Shown piece by piece: positions 13,552 through 19,903 of a DNA stretch of 19,903 nt. The stretch is from Methanosarcinales archaeon (GTDB lineage Archaea; Halobacteriota; Syntropharchaeia; Alkanophagales; Methanospirareceae). How positions within the stretch are numbered: position 1 is the first letter of the stretch; each line of letters opens with the position of its first letter. Where the stretch lies: contig JAODGF010000018.1 of assembly GCA_025464645.1 (NCBI GenBank), positions 1 through 19,903 of the forward strand, given 5' to 3'. The notes beneath the pieces are model-generated. The model did not search any database and was not told the origin of the DNA. It was given only the letters and a program-made list of their open reading frames with translations. The position numbers were made by a program, and so were the translations under genes.

Positions 13552-14809
13552 TTACTTCGTCAATTCCTTCAATTTCTTTATTTTGATGTCCTTAGGTATG
13601 GTCTCTATCGCTTCACTTATCTTATCAATATTCTTCAACAGCCTCTCCTTTGTCGGCTTTCTACCTCTAATTGAAGTGCCCTGAATATTTTTTATTTGCT
13701 CGCTAAATCTTATCATCTGTTTTCTCACCGCTTCAGAAACGAAATCATCGTCATCCGCAGTGACTTCGCTATTTTTTACCTTCTGCATCACTACTATATA
13801 TTCATCGTCAATCTTCCCAACATCCGCACTCGTGTATTTTTTAGTTTTATCAATGTTCCTGAAAATTGTTTTCACGGGTTGCAGCCCTACGTTTTTACCC
13901 ATTTCCGCAAAAAAAATGTGACTTTCAATCAATTCGTATTCCACGCTTGAGTTGCCCACAACAATCACGCATAACTTATCCTTTTTCAAAACTCTGTTCA
14001 TTTCTATCATCGAGCGAAGCATATCGCCTAAATATTCGGAGAGCAATCTGAACCTGTTGGTTATAAAATGAGAATGCCCCCCTATCTCATGCTTTTTGAA
14101 CAGTTCAAGATCCATTCCAAGCCAGAGCATATTATACATGTGAACTCTGTAATAATCCAGTGCATTTACATAAGGCGGAGAGGTTACATGACCATATTGT
14201 AGAAGATAAGGCAACTCTACCAAAATCGAATAACTCATCATATCCTTCTTCTTTTACTTCCAGTAGAGTTTCACGAATTGCCTCTAATTTTGAAATTACC
14301 GTTCTGCTAAATATAGCGCTTATCTTTCGGTTGGGCAAGTCGTTAATTTTCTCATTAACCCTTCTGTAATCCAAATCTAAATACCGTTTCATAACTGCCA
14401 ATTTTCTATTGAAATATCTGAACTGCGTGTCCTCTATCAATGTCGTTTTTACTTTGCTTATTAAAGCCGCAAGAGGATTAAAGTCATTACCAATAGAATT
14501 TCGATTGTTTAAAAATGACTCAACCAGAGTTGTTCCACATCCACAAAAGGGGTCTAAAATAACCTCTCGCTCATCGGTAAATAATTTAATGAAAGTCAGA
14601 GGTATCTGTGGTATAAACCTTGCGGGATAAGAATGAAACGTGTGCGTAAGGTATTGAGTGGTAAAATCTTTAAAATCCCAGTCGATTTTAGACAGAATCT
14701 CGACACCTTCTGCAAAATTATATCGTTTGTTAATAAGCACTTCATAGTTGTATCCTGGGTTCCCTCCCTCAAAGAGGACTGCTTGCTTTGTGTTATATAG
14801 CATTTTCAT
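13552..14809 (-). pseudogene. DNA methyltransferase (TSPPY/N4-cytosine type), broken by frame change
   Basis: Two overlapping frames encode the two halves of one methylase. The first (14809-14132) holds YLTHTFHSYPARFIPQIP and the SAM-binding motif DPFCGCGTTLVES, and makes sense down to about GRVALSSTI. The second (14241-13552) picks up at HVTSPPYVNALDYYRVHM, the catalytic TSPPY motif, and runs to a normal end. Only about ten codons separate the two stretches, where relatives have a longer segment (my recollection), so the lesion is probably an internal deletion that also changed frame near 14150-14200. A sequencing error would not by itself explain the missing segment. No restriction endonuclease is adjacent. 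A split two-subunit methylase is a weaker alternative. Confidence 0.75.
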
Positions 14810-14832
14810 CGTTCTGATTGTAATTTTTCCCC

Positions 14833-14845
14833 CTTAAATAAAAAG
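14833..14845 (+). promoter_or_regulatory. Possible TATA box for the HisA/HisF-related gene
   Basis: CTTAAATAAAAAG is centred about 34 bases before ATG 14874. No ribosome site precedes that ATG, so a near-leaderless message is likely. The rest of the 64-base divergent gap to the methylase is AT-rich with nothing else visible. Confidence 0.35.
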
Positions 14846-14873
14846 TAATGAATCTTTATGTAAATAATTAAAC

Positions 14874-15596
14874 ATGAACTTCAGACTGATTTTTGTGCTC
14901 GACTTGCTCGACGGTATAGTAGTGCATGCAAAGAGGGGTGAACGTGAGAAATACCAGCCAATCCACCTCTTCAGTTCCATCGTTAGTTCGTCTGACCCTG
15001 TCCAGGTCATCGAAGAAGTAAAACCTGCAGAAGTTTACATCGCTGACCTGAACAAGATTATGGGCACTGGCTCTAACAAAGAAGTAATAAGGGAAATAAG
15101 AAATAAAAACAGCAGGACGAGGATAACAGTGGACTGCGGTATAAAGAACATGAAAGACCTGAAAGAAGCTGTTGAAGCTGAAATAGCTGATAACATCATT
15201 TTAGGAACAGAAACAGCAACTATGGATTTGATTGCCGAAGTATCGAAGAGCGATATTTCAAGTGATATAAGTGTTAGTATTGACCTTTTCAATAAAGAGG
15301 TGCTGACAAACGATAAAAGAATGAAGATTGACCCTCTGTTGTTAATAAAAGAGTTGAATGCGTATCCAATACAGGATGTGATTGTATTGGAACTGAATAG
15401 GGTAGGAACGAAAAGCGGAATAGACTTTGATTTCCTCGCTCGCGCAGTGGAGTTCTCGGAACATGGTATCCTATGCGGTGGTGGCGTTAGGAGTTACGAG
15501 GATGTGCGTAAGATGGAGGAGATAGGAGTAAAAGGTGCGCTGGTTGCTACTGCCGTTCACGATGGGGCTATTCCTTTGTCCCTGCTTCGCTTATGA
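14874..15596 (+). CDS. HisA/HisF-related TIM-barrel protein
   Basis: 240 residues. The barrel shows internal two-fold similarity with phosphate-binding glycines near the end (GILCGGGVRSYEDV, GVKGALVATAVHDG). The two catalytic-type aspartates of HisA are conserved in position: VLDLLDGIVVHAKRG at the first strand and VSIDLFNKEV in the second half. The sequence matches the HisA/HisF-related family (TIGR00734 type) found in methanogens and in methylotrophs that use tetrahydromethanopterin, rather than histidine-pathway HisA. A role in C1-carrier cofactor synthesis is suspected for that family, not proven. No his genes flank it other than hisS, which is unrelated in function. The alkyltransferase gene follows after 32 bases. 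Confidence 0.85.
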   Translation: MNFRLIFVLDLLDGIVVHAKRGEREKYQPIHLFSSIVSSSDPVQVIEEVKPAEVYIADLNKIMGTGSNKEVIREIRNKNSRTRITVDCGIKNMKDLKEAVEAEIADNIILGTETATMDLIAEVSKSDISSDISVSIDLFNKEVLTNDKRMKIDPLLLIKELNAYPIQDVIVLELNRVGTKSGIDFDFLARAVEFSEHGILCGGGVRSYEDVRKMEEIGVKGALVATAVHDGAIPLSLLRL

Positions 15597-15628
15597 GAAA
15601 CCTTGCTTCATAAAAAGAGACCAGAAGT

Positions 15629-15961
15629 ATGGCTGGAAATTTTCAGGAGGCAGTATTGAACCTCGTAAAGCAAATACCCGCAGGCAAAGTAACAACTTAT
15701 GGCGAGATAGCGAGAAGAATAACAGGCTCTGTTCGTGCAGCTCGGGCTGTTGCTCAGGCAGTTGCGAGAAATCCGTACCCCATCGCTATTCCCTGTCATC
15801 GTGTCGTTAGAAGTGATGGTGACGTTGGAGGTTATAGTTTGGGTGTAGAGAAGAAGATAAAACTTCTGAGAGCAGAAGGGATAGAAATAAGGGGTAGAAA
15901 AGTGTTAAATTTCGAGCAAACCCTTTTCCTTTTTTTTAAATCAAAATTAATTAAAAAATAA
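15629..15961 (+). CDS. ogt: Minimal O6-alkylguanine-DNA alkyltransferase
   Basis: 110 residues, essentially only the C-terminal DNA-binding and catalytic domain of the family. GKVTTYGEIARRI begins the helix-turn-helix, the arginine-finger region is RAARAVAQAVARNPYPIAI, and the active-site motif PCHRVV has the alkyl-accepting Cys at 56. GGYSLGVEKKIKLLRAEG then completes the domain. Cysteine in PCHR argues against the alkyltransferase-like proteins that carry Trp there. The N-terminal RNase H-like domain of Ada/Ogt is absent. It repairs O6-methylguanine by suicidal alkyl transfer. The Phe/Lys-rich tail (TLFLFFKSKLIKK) is encoded by T- and A-runs and looks unconserved; the T-run at about 15926-15939 may also serve as an archaeal terminator. 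Confidence 0.92.
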   Translation: MAGNFQEAVLNLVKQIPAGKVTTYGEIARRITGSVRAARAVAQAVARNPYPIAIPCHRVVRSDGDVGGYSLGVEKKIKLLRAEGIEIRGRKVLNFEQTLFLFFKSKLIKK

Positions 15962-15994
15962 AAGAAGGGGAAGATATATTTCGTATTTATTTAC

Positions 15995-16912
15995 TTATGC
16001 AGCAGATGTAGCTGTTTGATTCAGCGGTGGAAACATTGGAAGCTCTGCGGCACTTTCTGCCTCTTTCGGCAATTCTATCTTCACTGGCTTGTTATAATCA
16101 TAGAAAAACATATTGGTTCTCTGTTCTATCGTCATTGTAAATTCCTCCTCCGTATCAGATATGTTCAAGTCCGCGGAACTCATCGCCATTTTTATCTGCA
16201 CTTCTGTCTTCGTCGGGAACTTCGTATCCTTTGCAATCCATTGCTTTATAGACATCTCCTTTATCATTTCCCCGATGTCGAAGCTATCGTTTTGTCGCAG
16301 GCTTTGCATTAGTTCGCTCAGTCCCTCCTGCTTCATCACTGTCTCCCAGTACTTCTCGATGTCAGGCGTGAGTTTTAGCACATAGCAATCCACATCGTTC
16401 ACCTTTTCATCTTCTAACAGTTCCACTTTTGAGATGTTCAGCAGTTCCATTTGCTGGTCTATCTGATTCTGCGATTCCCAGTATTCTTCGGGCATTTCAC
16501 TCTTTGTCCATTGCGCTGGCATCATTGGAATCCCCACGTCCATCTTCGTGTATAAGGTATTATTGATGAAATATACGTCCATCTTCATTTCCTTTGCCTC
16601 AGATATTTCTGCTTTCTCGGGCAGTTGCATCGTCATCGTCATCTCCAGCTTCATCTTTTTGTTTGTTCTGTCCATTACACCTCTTCCTGTGCTTGTCATC
16701 GTCATCCTGGTCTCATCAGTCTCGTTACTTATTAGCGTCTTTTGTGTCATATTCATGTCAAACTGGTAAGTATCTGTGTTTGCAACAGTAGCAAGAACCA
16801 TCTCTTTTATTTCCGCTGTACTCACTTGCTTCTCTTCTACGCATCCTGCAAGCATCGCAACCGCCACGATTGCAACTACGGCTATTAATCCTGCAATTGC
16901 TTTTCTTTCCAT
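15995..16912 (-). CDS. Lipoprotein with LolA/LppX-like fold
   Basis: 305 residues. Residues 1-24 form a lipoprotein signal: MERKAIAGLIAVVAIVAVAM, then LAGC with the lipidated Cys at 24. The mature part alternates strands rich in Met and Thr (FDMNMTQKTLI, MKLEMTMTMQLP), with YVLKLTPDIEKYW and IAKDTKFPTKTEVQI. That resembles the half-barrel lipid-carrier fold of LolA/LppX and the archaeal DUF6612-type lipoproteins. At least six N-x-S/T sequons are present (NMT, NET, NIS twice, NDS, NQT), so it may be N-glycosylated. It should sit on the outer face of the membrane. A GGAGGAG site precedes the ATG. Function unknown; lipid or small-ligand binding is inferred from the fold only. Confidence 0.8.
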   Translation of the reverse strand: MERKAIAGLIAVVAIVAVAMLAGCVEEKQVSTAEIKEMVLATVANTDTYQFDMNMTQKTLISNETDETRMTMTSTGRGVMDRTNKKMKLEMTMTMQLPEKAEISEAKEMKMDVYFINNTLYTKMDVGIPMMPAQWTKSEMPEEYWESQNQIDQQMELLNISKVELLEDEKVNDVDCYVLKLTPDIEKYWETVMKQEGLSELMQSLRQNDSFDIGEMIKEMSIKQWIAKDTKFPTKTEVQIKMAMSSADLNISDTEEEFTMTIEQRTNMFFYDYNKPVKIELPKEAESAAELPMFPPLNQTATSAA

Positions 16913-16930
16913 TTTTTTCTCCTCCTTTCG

Positions 16931-16957
16931 ATATAAAAACTCGGCAGTTTATATATA
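16931..16957. promoter_or_regulatory. Divergent promoter between lipoprotein and ferredoxin genes
   Basis: TTTATATATA (16948-16957) is about 41 bases upstream of the lipoprotein ATG and suits that gene on the minus strand. ATATAAAA (16931-16938) is about 37 bases upstream of the ferredoxin ATG and suits the plus strand. The two elements sit back to back within 30 bases. Confidence 0.45.
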
Positions 16958-16971
16958 TACACAATTTTCTT

Positions 16972-17178
16972 ATGAAAGAGCTTGAGAAATACCGGTATGA
17001 TAAGTCCGTTTATACGGCAGTAATAGGAAGATGCGGTGTGTGTTACCTGTGTATTGATGAGTGCCCAGAGAATGCCATAGAGAAGAGAAAGCCTGTTAAA
17101 ATAGATTATAAGAGATGCACACGATGCATGAGATGTGTAGAGATATGTCCAACAGGATCAATGCAAATAATTGATTAA
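16972..17178 (+). CDS. 2[4Fe-4S] ferredoxin
   Basis: 68 residues from ATG 16972. Two complete cluster motifs: CGVCYLCIDECP (Cys 21, 24, 27, 31) and CTRCMRCVEICP (Cys 49, 52, 55, 59). Each provides three ligands to one cluster and the fourth to the other, as in clostridial-type ferredoxins. The N-terminal 20 residues (MKELEKYRYDKSVYTAVIGR) are an extension relative to the shortest ferredoxins. It should be a cytoplasmic low-potential electron carrier and could serve Hdr or radical SAM enzymes (inference). The frame also extends upstream through the promoter, but that part overlaps the divergent lipoprotein start and is not coding. Confidence 0.9.
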   Translation: MKELEKYRYDKSVYTAVIGRCGVCYLCIDECPENAIEKRKPVKIDYKRCTRCMRCVEICPTGSMQIID

Positions 17179-17242
17179 ATTTCAACTCGGTGATACATTA
17201 AAAAATTTGAACAATATGTCTTTTTTGATTGCATAAGATAAC
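17179..17242. terminator. Convergent AT-rich gap with T-tract
   Basis: Between the ferredoxin and the convergent COG2433 gene lies an AT-rich stretch with a TCTTTTTTG tract at about 17219-17227. T-tracts of this kind end archaeal transcripts; this one would serve the plus-strand ferredoxin. Confidence 0.35.
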
Positions 17243-18466
17243 TCAAAGCGCAAAAATAACTATCTTCTCTTCCGCCTTTCCCCTTTCTCTTTCCCTCTTC
17301 CACTCCCCTATCTTTTCGCTCAGCAACCGTTCATCTACAAAAGCGAAATCGCCTTCGCTCTCCAGCAACGGTATTTCGTCGGTGGAAAAAGTGGGAACAC
17401 CAAATTCAAAGAACTTATCAGCCGCGAAATGCGACAATCCCTTGCTATATATTACTGCAACAATACCTTTCTTCGCTAATAATTCCGCGGTACTTGCTCC
17501 GCCACCGCTACCGTCCTCGAGGAATACAACATCCCCTTTTTTTAACCCGTATTTTCTATCCATATCCAATATTGTATTCCGACTGAAAGAGCGTATCACT
17601 TTTATCCTTTTCCCTCCCTCCACTTCTTTTTTTCCTTTTAACTCTTCTATGATTCTCCTTAATTCCTCATTCGCCTCATCCCTCGCTTTTACTTCCTCTC
17701 TTAGCCTTTCTATCTCCTTATCTCTCCAGCTTATCTCCTCCCTTTCTTCTATCTCCCGCCTTCTCGCTGACTGCATAGAAGCGAGTTTAGAACGTAAATT
17801 TTTTAGTTCAAATTCTTTTTCCTCCAACTTCGTCTTCAGAGCCGTCGTGAGCTCCTTCATCATGCCTATCTTCTCGTCTTTACTCTTTATAATTCTGCGC
17901 AACCTGAGCTCATTTTCGCTTTCTCCGCCTTTTTGCTCTCCCTTTTCTGGCTTCTCCTCTCTCTTTTTCTCCTCTTCAGCATGAATTAATCTATTTATAG
18001 CTGCACTTATGGACACACCTTTAACTACCAGCGCTTTCACTTCTTCCACGTCCACAGCCGCTGGTGTCTTGCGCTGCACCTGCAAGAATTTCTTCTTATA
18101 TCGCTTGAATGCATTAACGCAGGCAGCTAATGCGTCGCGCTCATGCACATTCTTATATTCGTAACCCTCCCCTTTCGTTAGCGCGACTTTCTCTTCCGTT
18201 GACAGCGATTCGTCTAATTCGTGAACTGGTAAAGAGAAAATACGGCTTATCCTTTTTACCGTCGAAGGTGTAGGTGTAACATCCGATGCTACTATCAATG
18301 GGTTTCCATGCGATATTATGTTTTCTATCACATCGGAGCACGAATAATTTTTGGAGCTGAATACTTCTATTGGTTTCCCTTCAAGGTCAATTATTGCCAC
18401 TCCTATCGTAGTGCCTGGGTCTATGCCGACAATGGTGTATTTTCGTCTTGTAGGTGAATATGCCAT
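17243..18466 (-). CDS. COG2433/DUF460 RuvC-like RNase H-fold protein, short form
   Basis: 407 residues. Residues 10-120 are a RuvC/YqgF-like domain with acidic residues at VGIDPGTTIGVAIID (Asp16), ASDVTP (Asp62) and HERDALAA (Asp111), the layout of RNase H-fold nucleases. Residues about 170-285 are a long charged coiled coil (KDEKIGMMKELTTALKTKL and following). Residues 285-407 form a compact C-terminal domain (VIRSFSRNTILDMDRKYGLK, GDVVFLEDGSGGGASTAELL). Members I recall are around 600 or more residues, so the middle is shorter here. Function is unproven; nucleic-acid processing is presumed. It is divergent from the phosphodiesterase gene, and an AT-rich TATA-like region (18480-18493) lies between them. 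Confidence 0.88.
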   Translation of the reverse strand: MAYSPTRRKYTIVGIDPGTTIGVAIIDLEGKPIEVFSSKNYSCSDVIENIISHGNPLIVASDVTPTPSTVKRISRIFSLPVHELDESLSTEEKVALTKGEGYEYKNVHERDALAACVNAFKRYKKKFLQVQRKTPAAVDVEEVKALVVKGVSISAAINRLIHAEEEKKREEKPEKGEQKGGESENELRLRRIIKSKDEKIGMMKELTTALKTKLEEKEFELKNLRSKLASMQSARRREIEEREEISWRDKEIERLREEVKARDEANEELRRIIEELKGKKEVEGGKRIKVIRSFSRNTILDMDRKYGLKKGDVVFLEDGSGGGASTAELLAKKGIVAVIYSKGLSHFAADKFFEFGVPTFSTDEIPLLESEGDFAFVDERLLSEKIGEWKRERERGKAEEKIVIFAL

Positions 18467-18523
18467 CTATTTATTTTGTATTATATATTTTAAGGTCATA
18501 AAAAGGTAAGGTGAAGGGATAAA

Positions 18524-19024
18524 ATGAAAGCAGGAATAATAGCAGATACACATGATAATTTAGATGCGATAAGCAAAGCGGTGGAAATTTTTAACCAAGA
18601 AGAAATCGAAATCGTAATTCATGCTGGCGATTTTGTAGCACCATTTACCGAGAAACCATTTAGAACGCTAAATGCGCCTCTGGTAGGAATATTTGGCAAT
18701 AATGACGGGGATAAGCTGCTTCTAAAGGAGAAATACCGCGAGAAAGAGGTGGGGGAAATATATGAGGACCCTTATGATTTTGAGCTTGTTGCAAAGAGGA
18801 TAATTGTAACGCACAAACCAAAGCTCGTGAATCCGTTAGCCGCATCTGGCGCTTATGATGTGGTGATCTATGGGCATACACATAAAGCAGAGATAGAGAA
18901 GAAGGGGAATAAAAAAGAAGCGTTAGTGATAAACCCAGGGGAGTGTTGCGGATACCTCACGGGGAAAAGAACGGTAGCATTACTCGATTTAGAGAAGGTC
19001 GAAGCGGAGATAATTGAATTGTAA
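18524..19024 (+). CDS. Small metallophosphodiesterase (MJ0936/YfcE type)
   Basis: 166 residues, a complete single-domain calcineurin-like phosphoesterase: ADTH (7-10), GDF (35-37), GNND (58-61), VTHKPKLV and YGHTHKAE supply the two-metal site. MJ0936 and YfcE hydrolyse phosphodiesters in vitro with Mn or Ni; their cellular substrate is unknown. The NPGECCGYLTGKRTVALLDL ending is typical. A GGTGAAGGG ribosome site precedes the ATG. It stands alone, with hdrC starting 110 bases further on from its own promoter. Confidence 0.93.
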   Translation: MKAGIIADTHDNLDAISKAVEIFNQEEIEIVIHAGDFVAPFTEKPFRTLNAPLVGIFGNNDGDKLLLKEKYREKEVGEIYEDPYDFELVAKRIIVTHKPKLVNPLAASGAYDVVIYGHTHKAEIEKKGNKKEALVINPGECCGYLTGKRTVALLDLEKVEAEIIEL

Positions 19025-19050
19025 AAACCATGAGATGAAAAAACCGCAAA

Positions 19051-19060
19051 TTATTTATAA
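19051..19060 (+). promoter_or_regulatory. TATA box for hdrC-hdrB
   Basis: TTATTTATAA preceded by a purine-rich CCGCAAA (BRE-like). A start about 26 bases on, near 19082, would give a leader of about 53 bases. That leader holds a strong GGAGGT (19121-19126) eight bases before the hdrC ATG. Confidence 0.5.
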
Positions 19061-19134
19061 CGTAAAATGTCAAATTCATGTATAATAAATAAAAAGAAAG
19101 AGGTAAGTTATGGTGAACAAGGAGGTATATTCAA

Positions 19135-19698
19135 ATGGGAACGTTATATGAAGACATCGTTGCTTATGGGGGAGAAGTCTTTGGTGAGGAGCACATGGAA
19201 ACGCTCCGGGAGTGTGTGCAATGCGGCAAGTGTACGGGCGGCTGTCCATCGGGGAGAAACACAGCGTTAAGAACAAGAAAGCTATTTCAGATGGCTCTGT
19301 TGGACCTGCGTGAGGAGATTTTTAATGCTCCAGAACTGTGGTTCTGCTCAACGTGTTTCACCTGCTATGAGAGGTGTCCGAAAGGAGTGAAAACGACTGA
19401 TATAATCAGAATAATAAGAAACCTGGCAGCGAAGGAGGGGCACATGTCGGTTCCACACCGTATGATCGGCGTTTATGTGCTGAAAACGGGTCACGCAGTG
19501 CCGATTGGCCCTGACCAGATGAAGTTGAGAGAAGCGGTGGGTCTCGAATCGCAGCCTCCGACCACGCAGCATCCTAAAAACAAAGAGCAACTGGAGCAGG
19601 TGCGAACAATATTTAGAACTACGAACTACGATGCAATGATTGATTTTGATTGGGAGACGATGAATTTAAGAGGAATGGAAAAAGGAGGTAAAAAATGA
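19135..19698 (+). CDS. hdrC: Heterodisulfide reductase subunit C
   Basis: 187 residues, the usual length for soluble HdrC. Two [4Fe-4S] motifs: CVQCGKCTGGCP (Cys 27, 30, 33, 37), followed by the family segment SGRNTALRTRKL, and CSTCFTCYERCP (Cys 71, 74, 77, 81), followed by KGVKTTDIIRIIR. HdrC passes electrons from flavin-bearing HdrA to HdrB in the cytoplasmic complex that reduces CoM-S-S-CoB in methanogens. In methane oxidisers the reaction would run in reverse. A GGAGGT site fixes the start, and the stop overlaps the hdrB ATG as ATGA. No hdrA is in view. Confidence 0.94.
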   Translation: MGTLYEDIVAYGGEVFGEEHMETLRECVQCGKCTGGCPSGRNTALRTRKLFQMALLDLREEIFNAPELWFCSTCFTCYERCPKGVKTTDIIRIIRNLAAKEGHMSVPHRMIGVYVLKTGHAVPIGPDQMKLREAVGLESQPPTTQHPKNKEQLEQVRTIFRTTNYDAMIDFDWETMNLRGMEKGGKK

Positions 19699-19903
19699 CG
19701 AGTGATGATTTGGGTTTGACATACGCTTATTTCCTCGGTTGTATCACGCCGAACAGGTATCCGGGGATAGAAGCAGCGACAAAGCGGATATTTAAGGAGT
19801 TTGGAATAGAGACGAAAGAGATGGTAGGCGCTTCCTGCTGCCCAGCACCAGGTGTATTTGGCTCCTTTGACATGCATACATGGCTGCCGGTTGCCGCGCG
19901 AAA
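19695..19903 (+). CDS. hdrB: Heterodisulfide reductase subunit B, N-terminal part
   Basis: The frame opens at ATG 19695 after GGAGG and runs off the window end, giving 69 complete codons. The visible part, LGLTYAYFLGCITPNRYPG then GIETKEMVGASCCPAP, is the start of an HdrB CCG domain. Its cysteines help hold the non-cubane [4Fe-4S] clusters that reduce the heterodisulfide. FGSFDMHTWLPVAAR follows, as in HdrB. It overlaps hdrC by 4 bases, the standard hdrCB arrangement. The second CCG domain lies outside the window. Confidence 0.93.
   Translation, partial: MTSDDLGLTYAYFLGCITPNRYPGIEAATKRIFKEFGIETKEMVGASCCPAPGVFGSFDMHTWLPVAAR

Noticed and set aside
17229..17984. Long plus-strand frame rich in Ser, Phe and Leu
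   Set aside because: It is the antisense shadow of the charged coiled coil in the COG2433 gene, whose motifs are clear on the minus strand.
19067..19270. Plus-strand frame overlapping the hdrC leader and start
   Set aside because: It runs through the hdrC coding region out of frame and has no domain; the hdrC frame carries the cluster motifs.

Overview
The window comes from an archaeon. It carries the small subunit of DNA polymerase D, a PGF-CTERM surface protein, an archaeal cis-prenyltransferase, a COG2433 (DUF460) RNase H-fold protein, TATA-type promoters and a heterodisulfide reductase HdrC-HdrB pair. A tetraether-lipid-synthase-like radical SAM protein, HdrCB and a bacterial-type exonuclease VII subunit together suggest a methanogen or anaerobic methanotroph of the Methanosarcinia/Syntrophoarchaeia/ANME-1 kind. 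That placement is inference from gene content only; no rRNA gene is present.

Region 1 (1-4033, minus strand) is accessory DNA. At the distal end are a truncated secreted-protein gene and a DUF2341/PGF-CTERM surface protein. Upstream of them lie a DUF5678-aspartic protease fusion, a stand-alone DUF5678 protein and a ribbon-helix-helix antitoxin. Between these are at least six relics: three C-terminal tails of PIN-type toxins, a PGF-CTERM tail without its gene, pieces of the protease gene, and a 35-codon deletion derivative of a 77-codon gene. The relics at 3411-4033 are a shrunken, reordered copy of the cassette at 440-2743. Four blocks of direct repeats show this.

Region 2 (4025-8945, minus strand) is a tight housekeeping operon. 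In transcription order it encodes a thioredoxin with a charged N-terminal extension, PolD small subunit DP1, cis-prenyltransferase, RNA 2',3'-cyclic phosphodiesterase ThpR and exonuclease VII large subunit XseA. A 297-bp leader or intergenic stretch (8946-9242) precedes it. That stretch contains nested inverted repeats and a possible pseudoknot, and is the best candidate for an undescribed RNA here.

Region 3 (9243-15961) holds the radical SAM Tes-like gene, divergent from gatA across one palindromic TATA box. hisS converges on gatA. Upstream of hisS is a DNA methylase gene broken by a frame change. Divergent from the methylase are a HisA/HisF-related gene and a minimal O6-alkylguanine-DNA alkyltransferase.

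Region 4 (15995-19903) holds a LolA/LppX-like lipoprotein, a 2[4Fe-4S] ferredoxin, a short COG2433 protein, a small metallophosphodiesterase, and hdrC overlapping hdrB. hdrB runs off the window end.

No rRNA, tRNA, CRISPR array or transposase was recognised.
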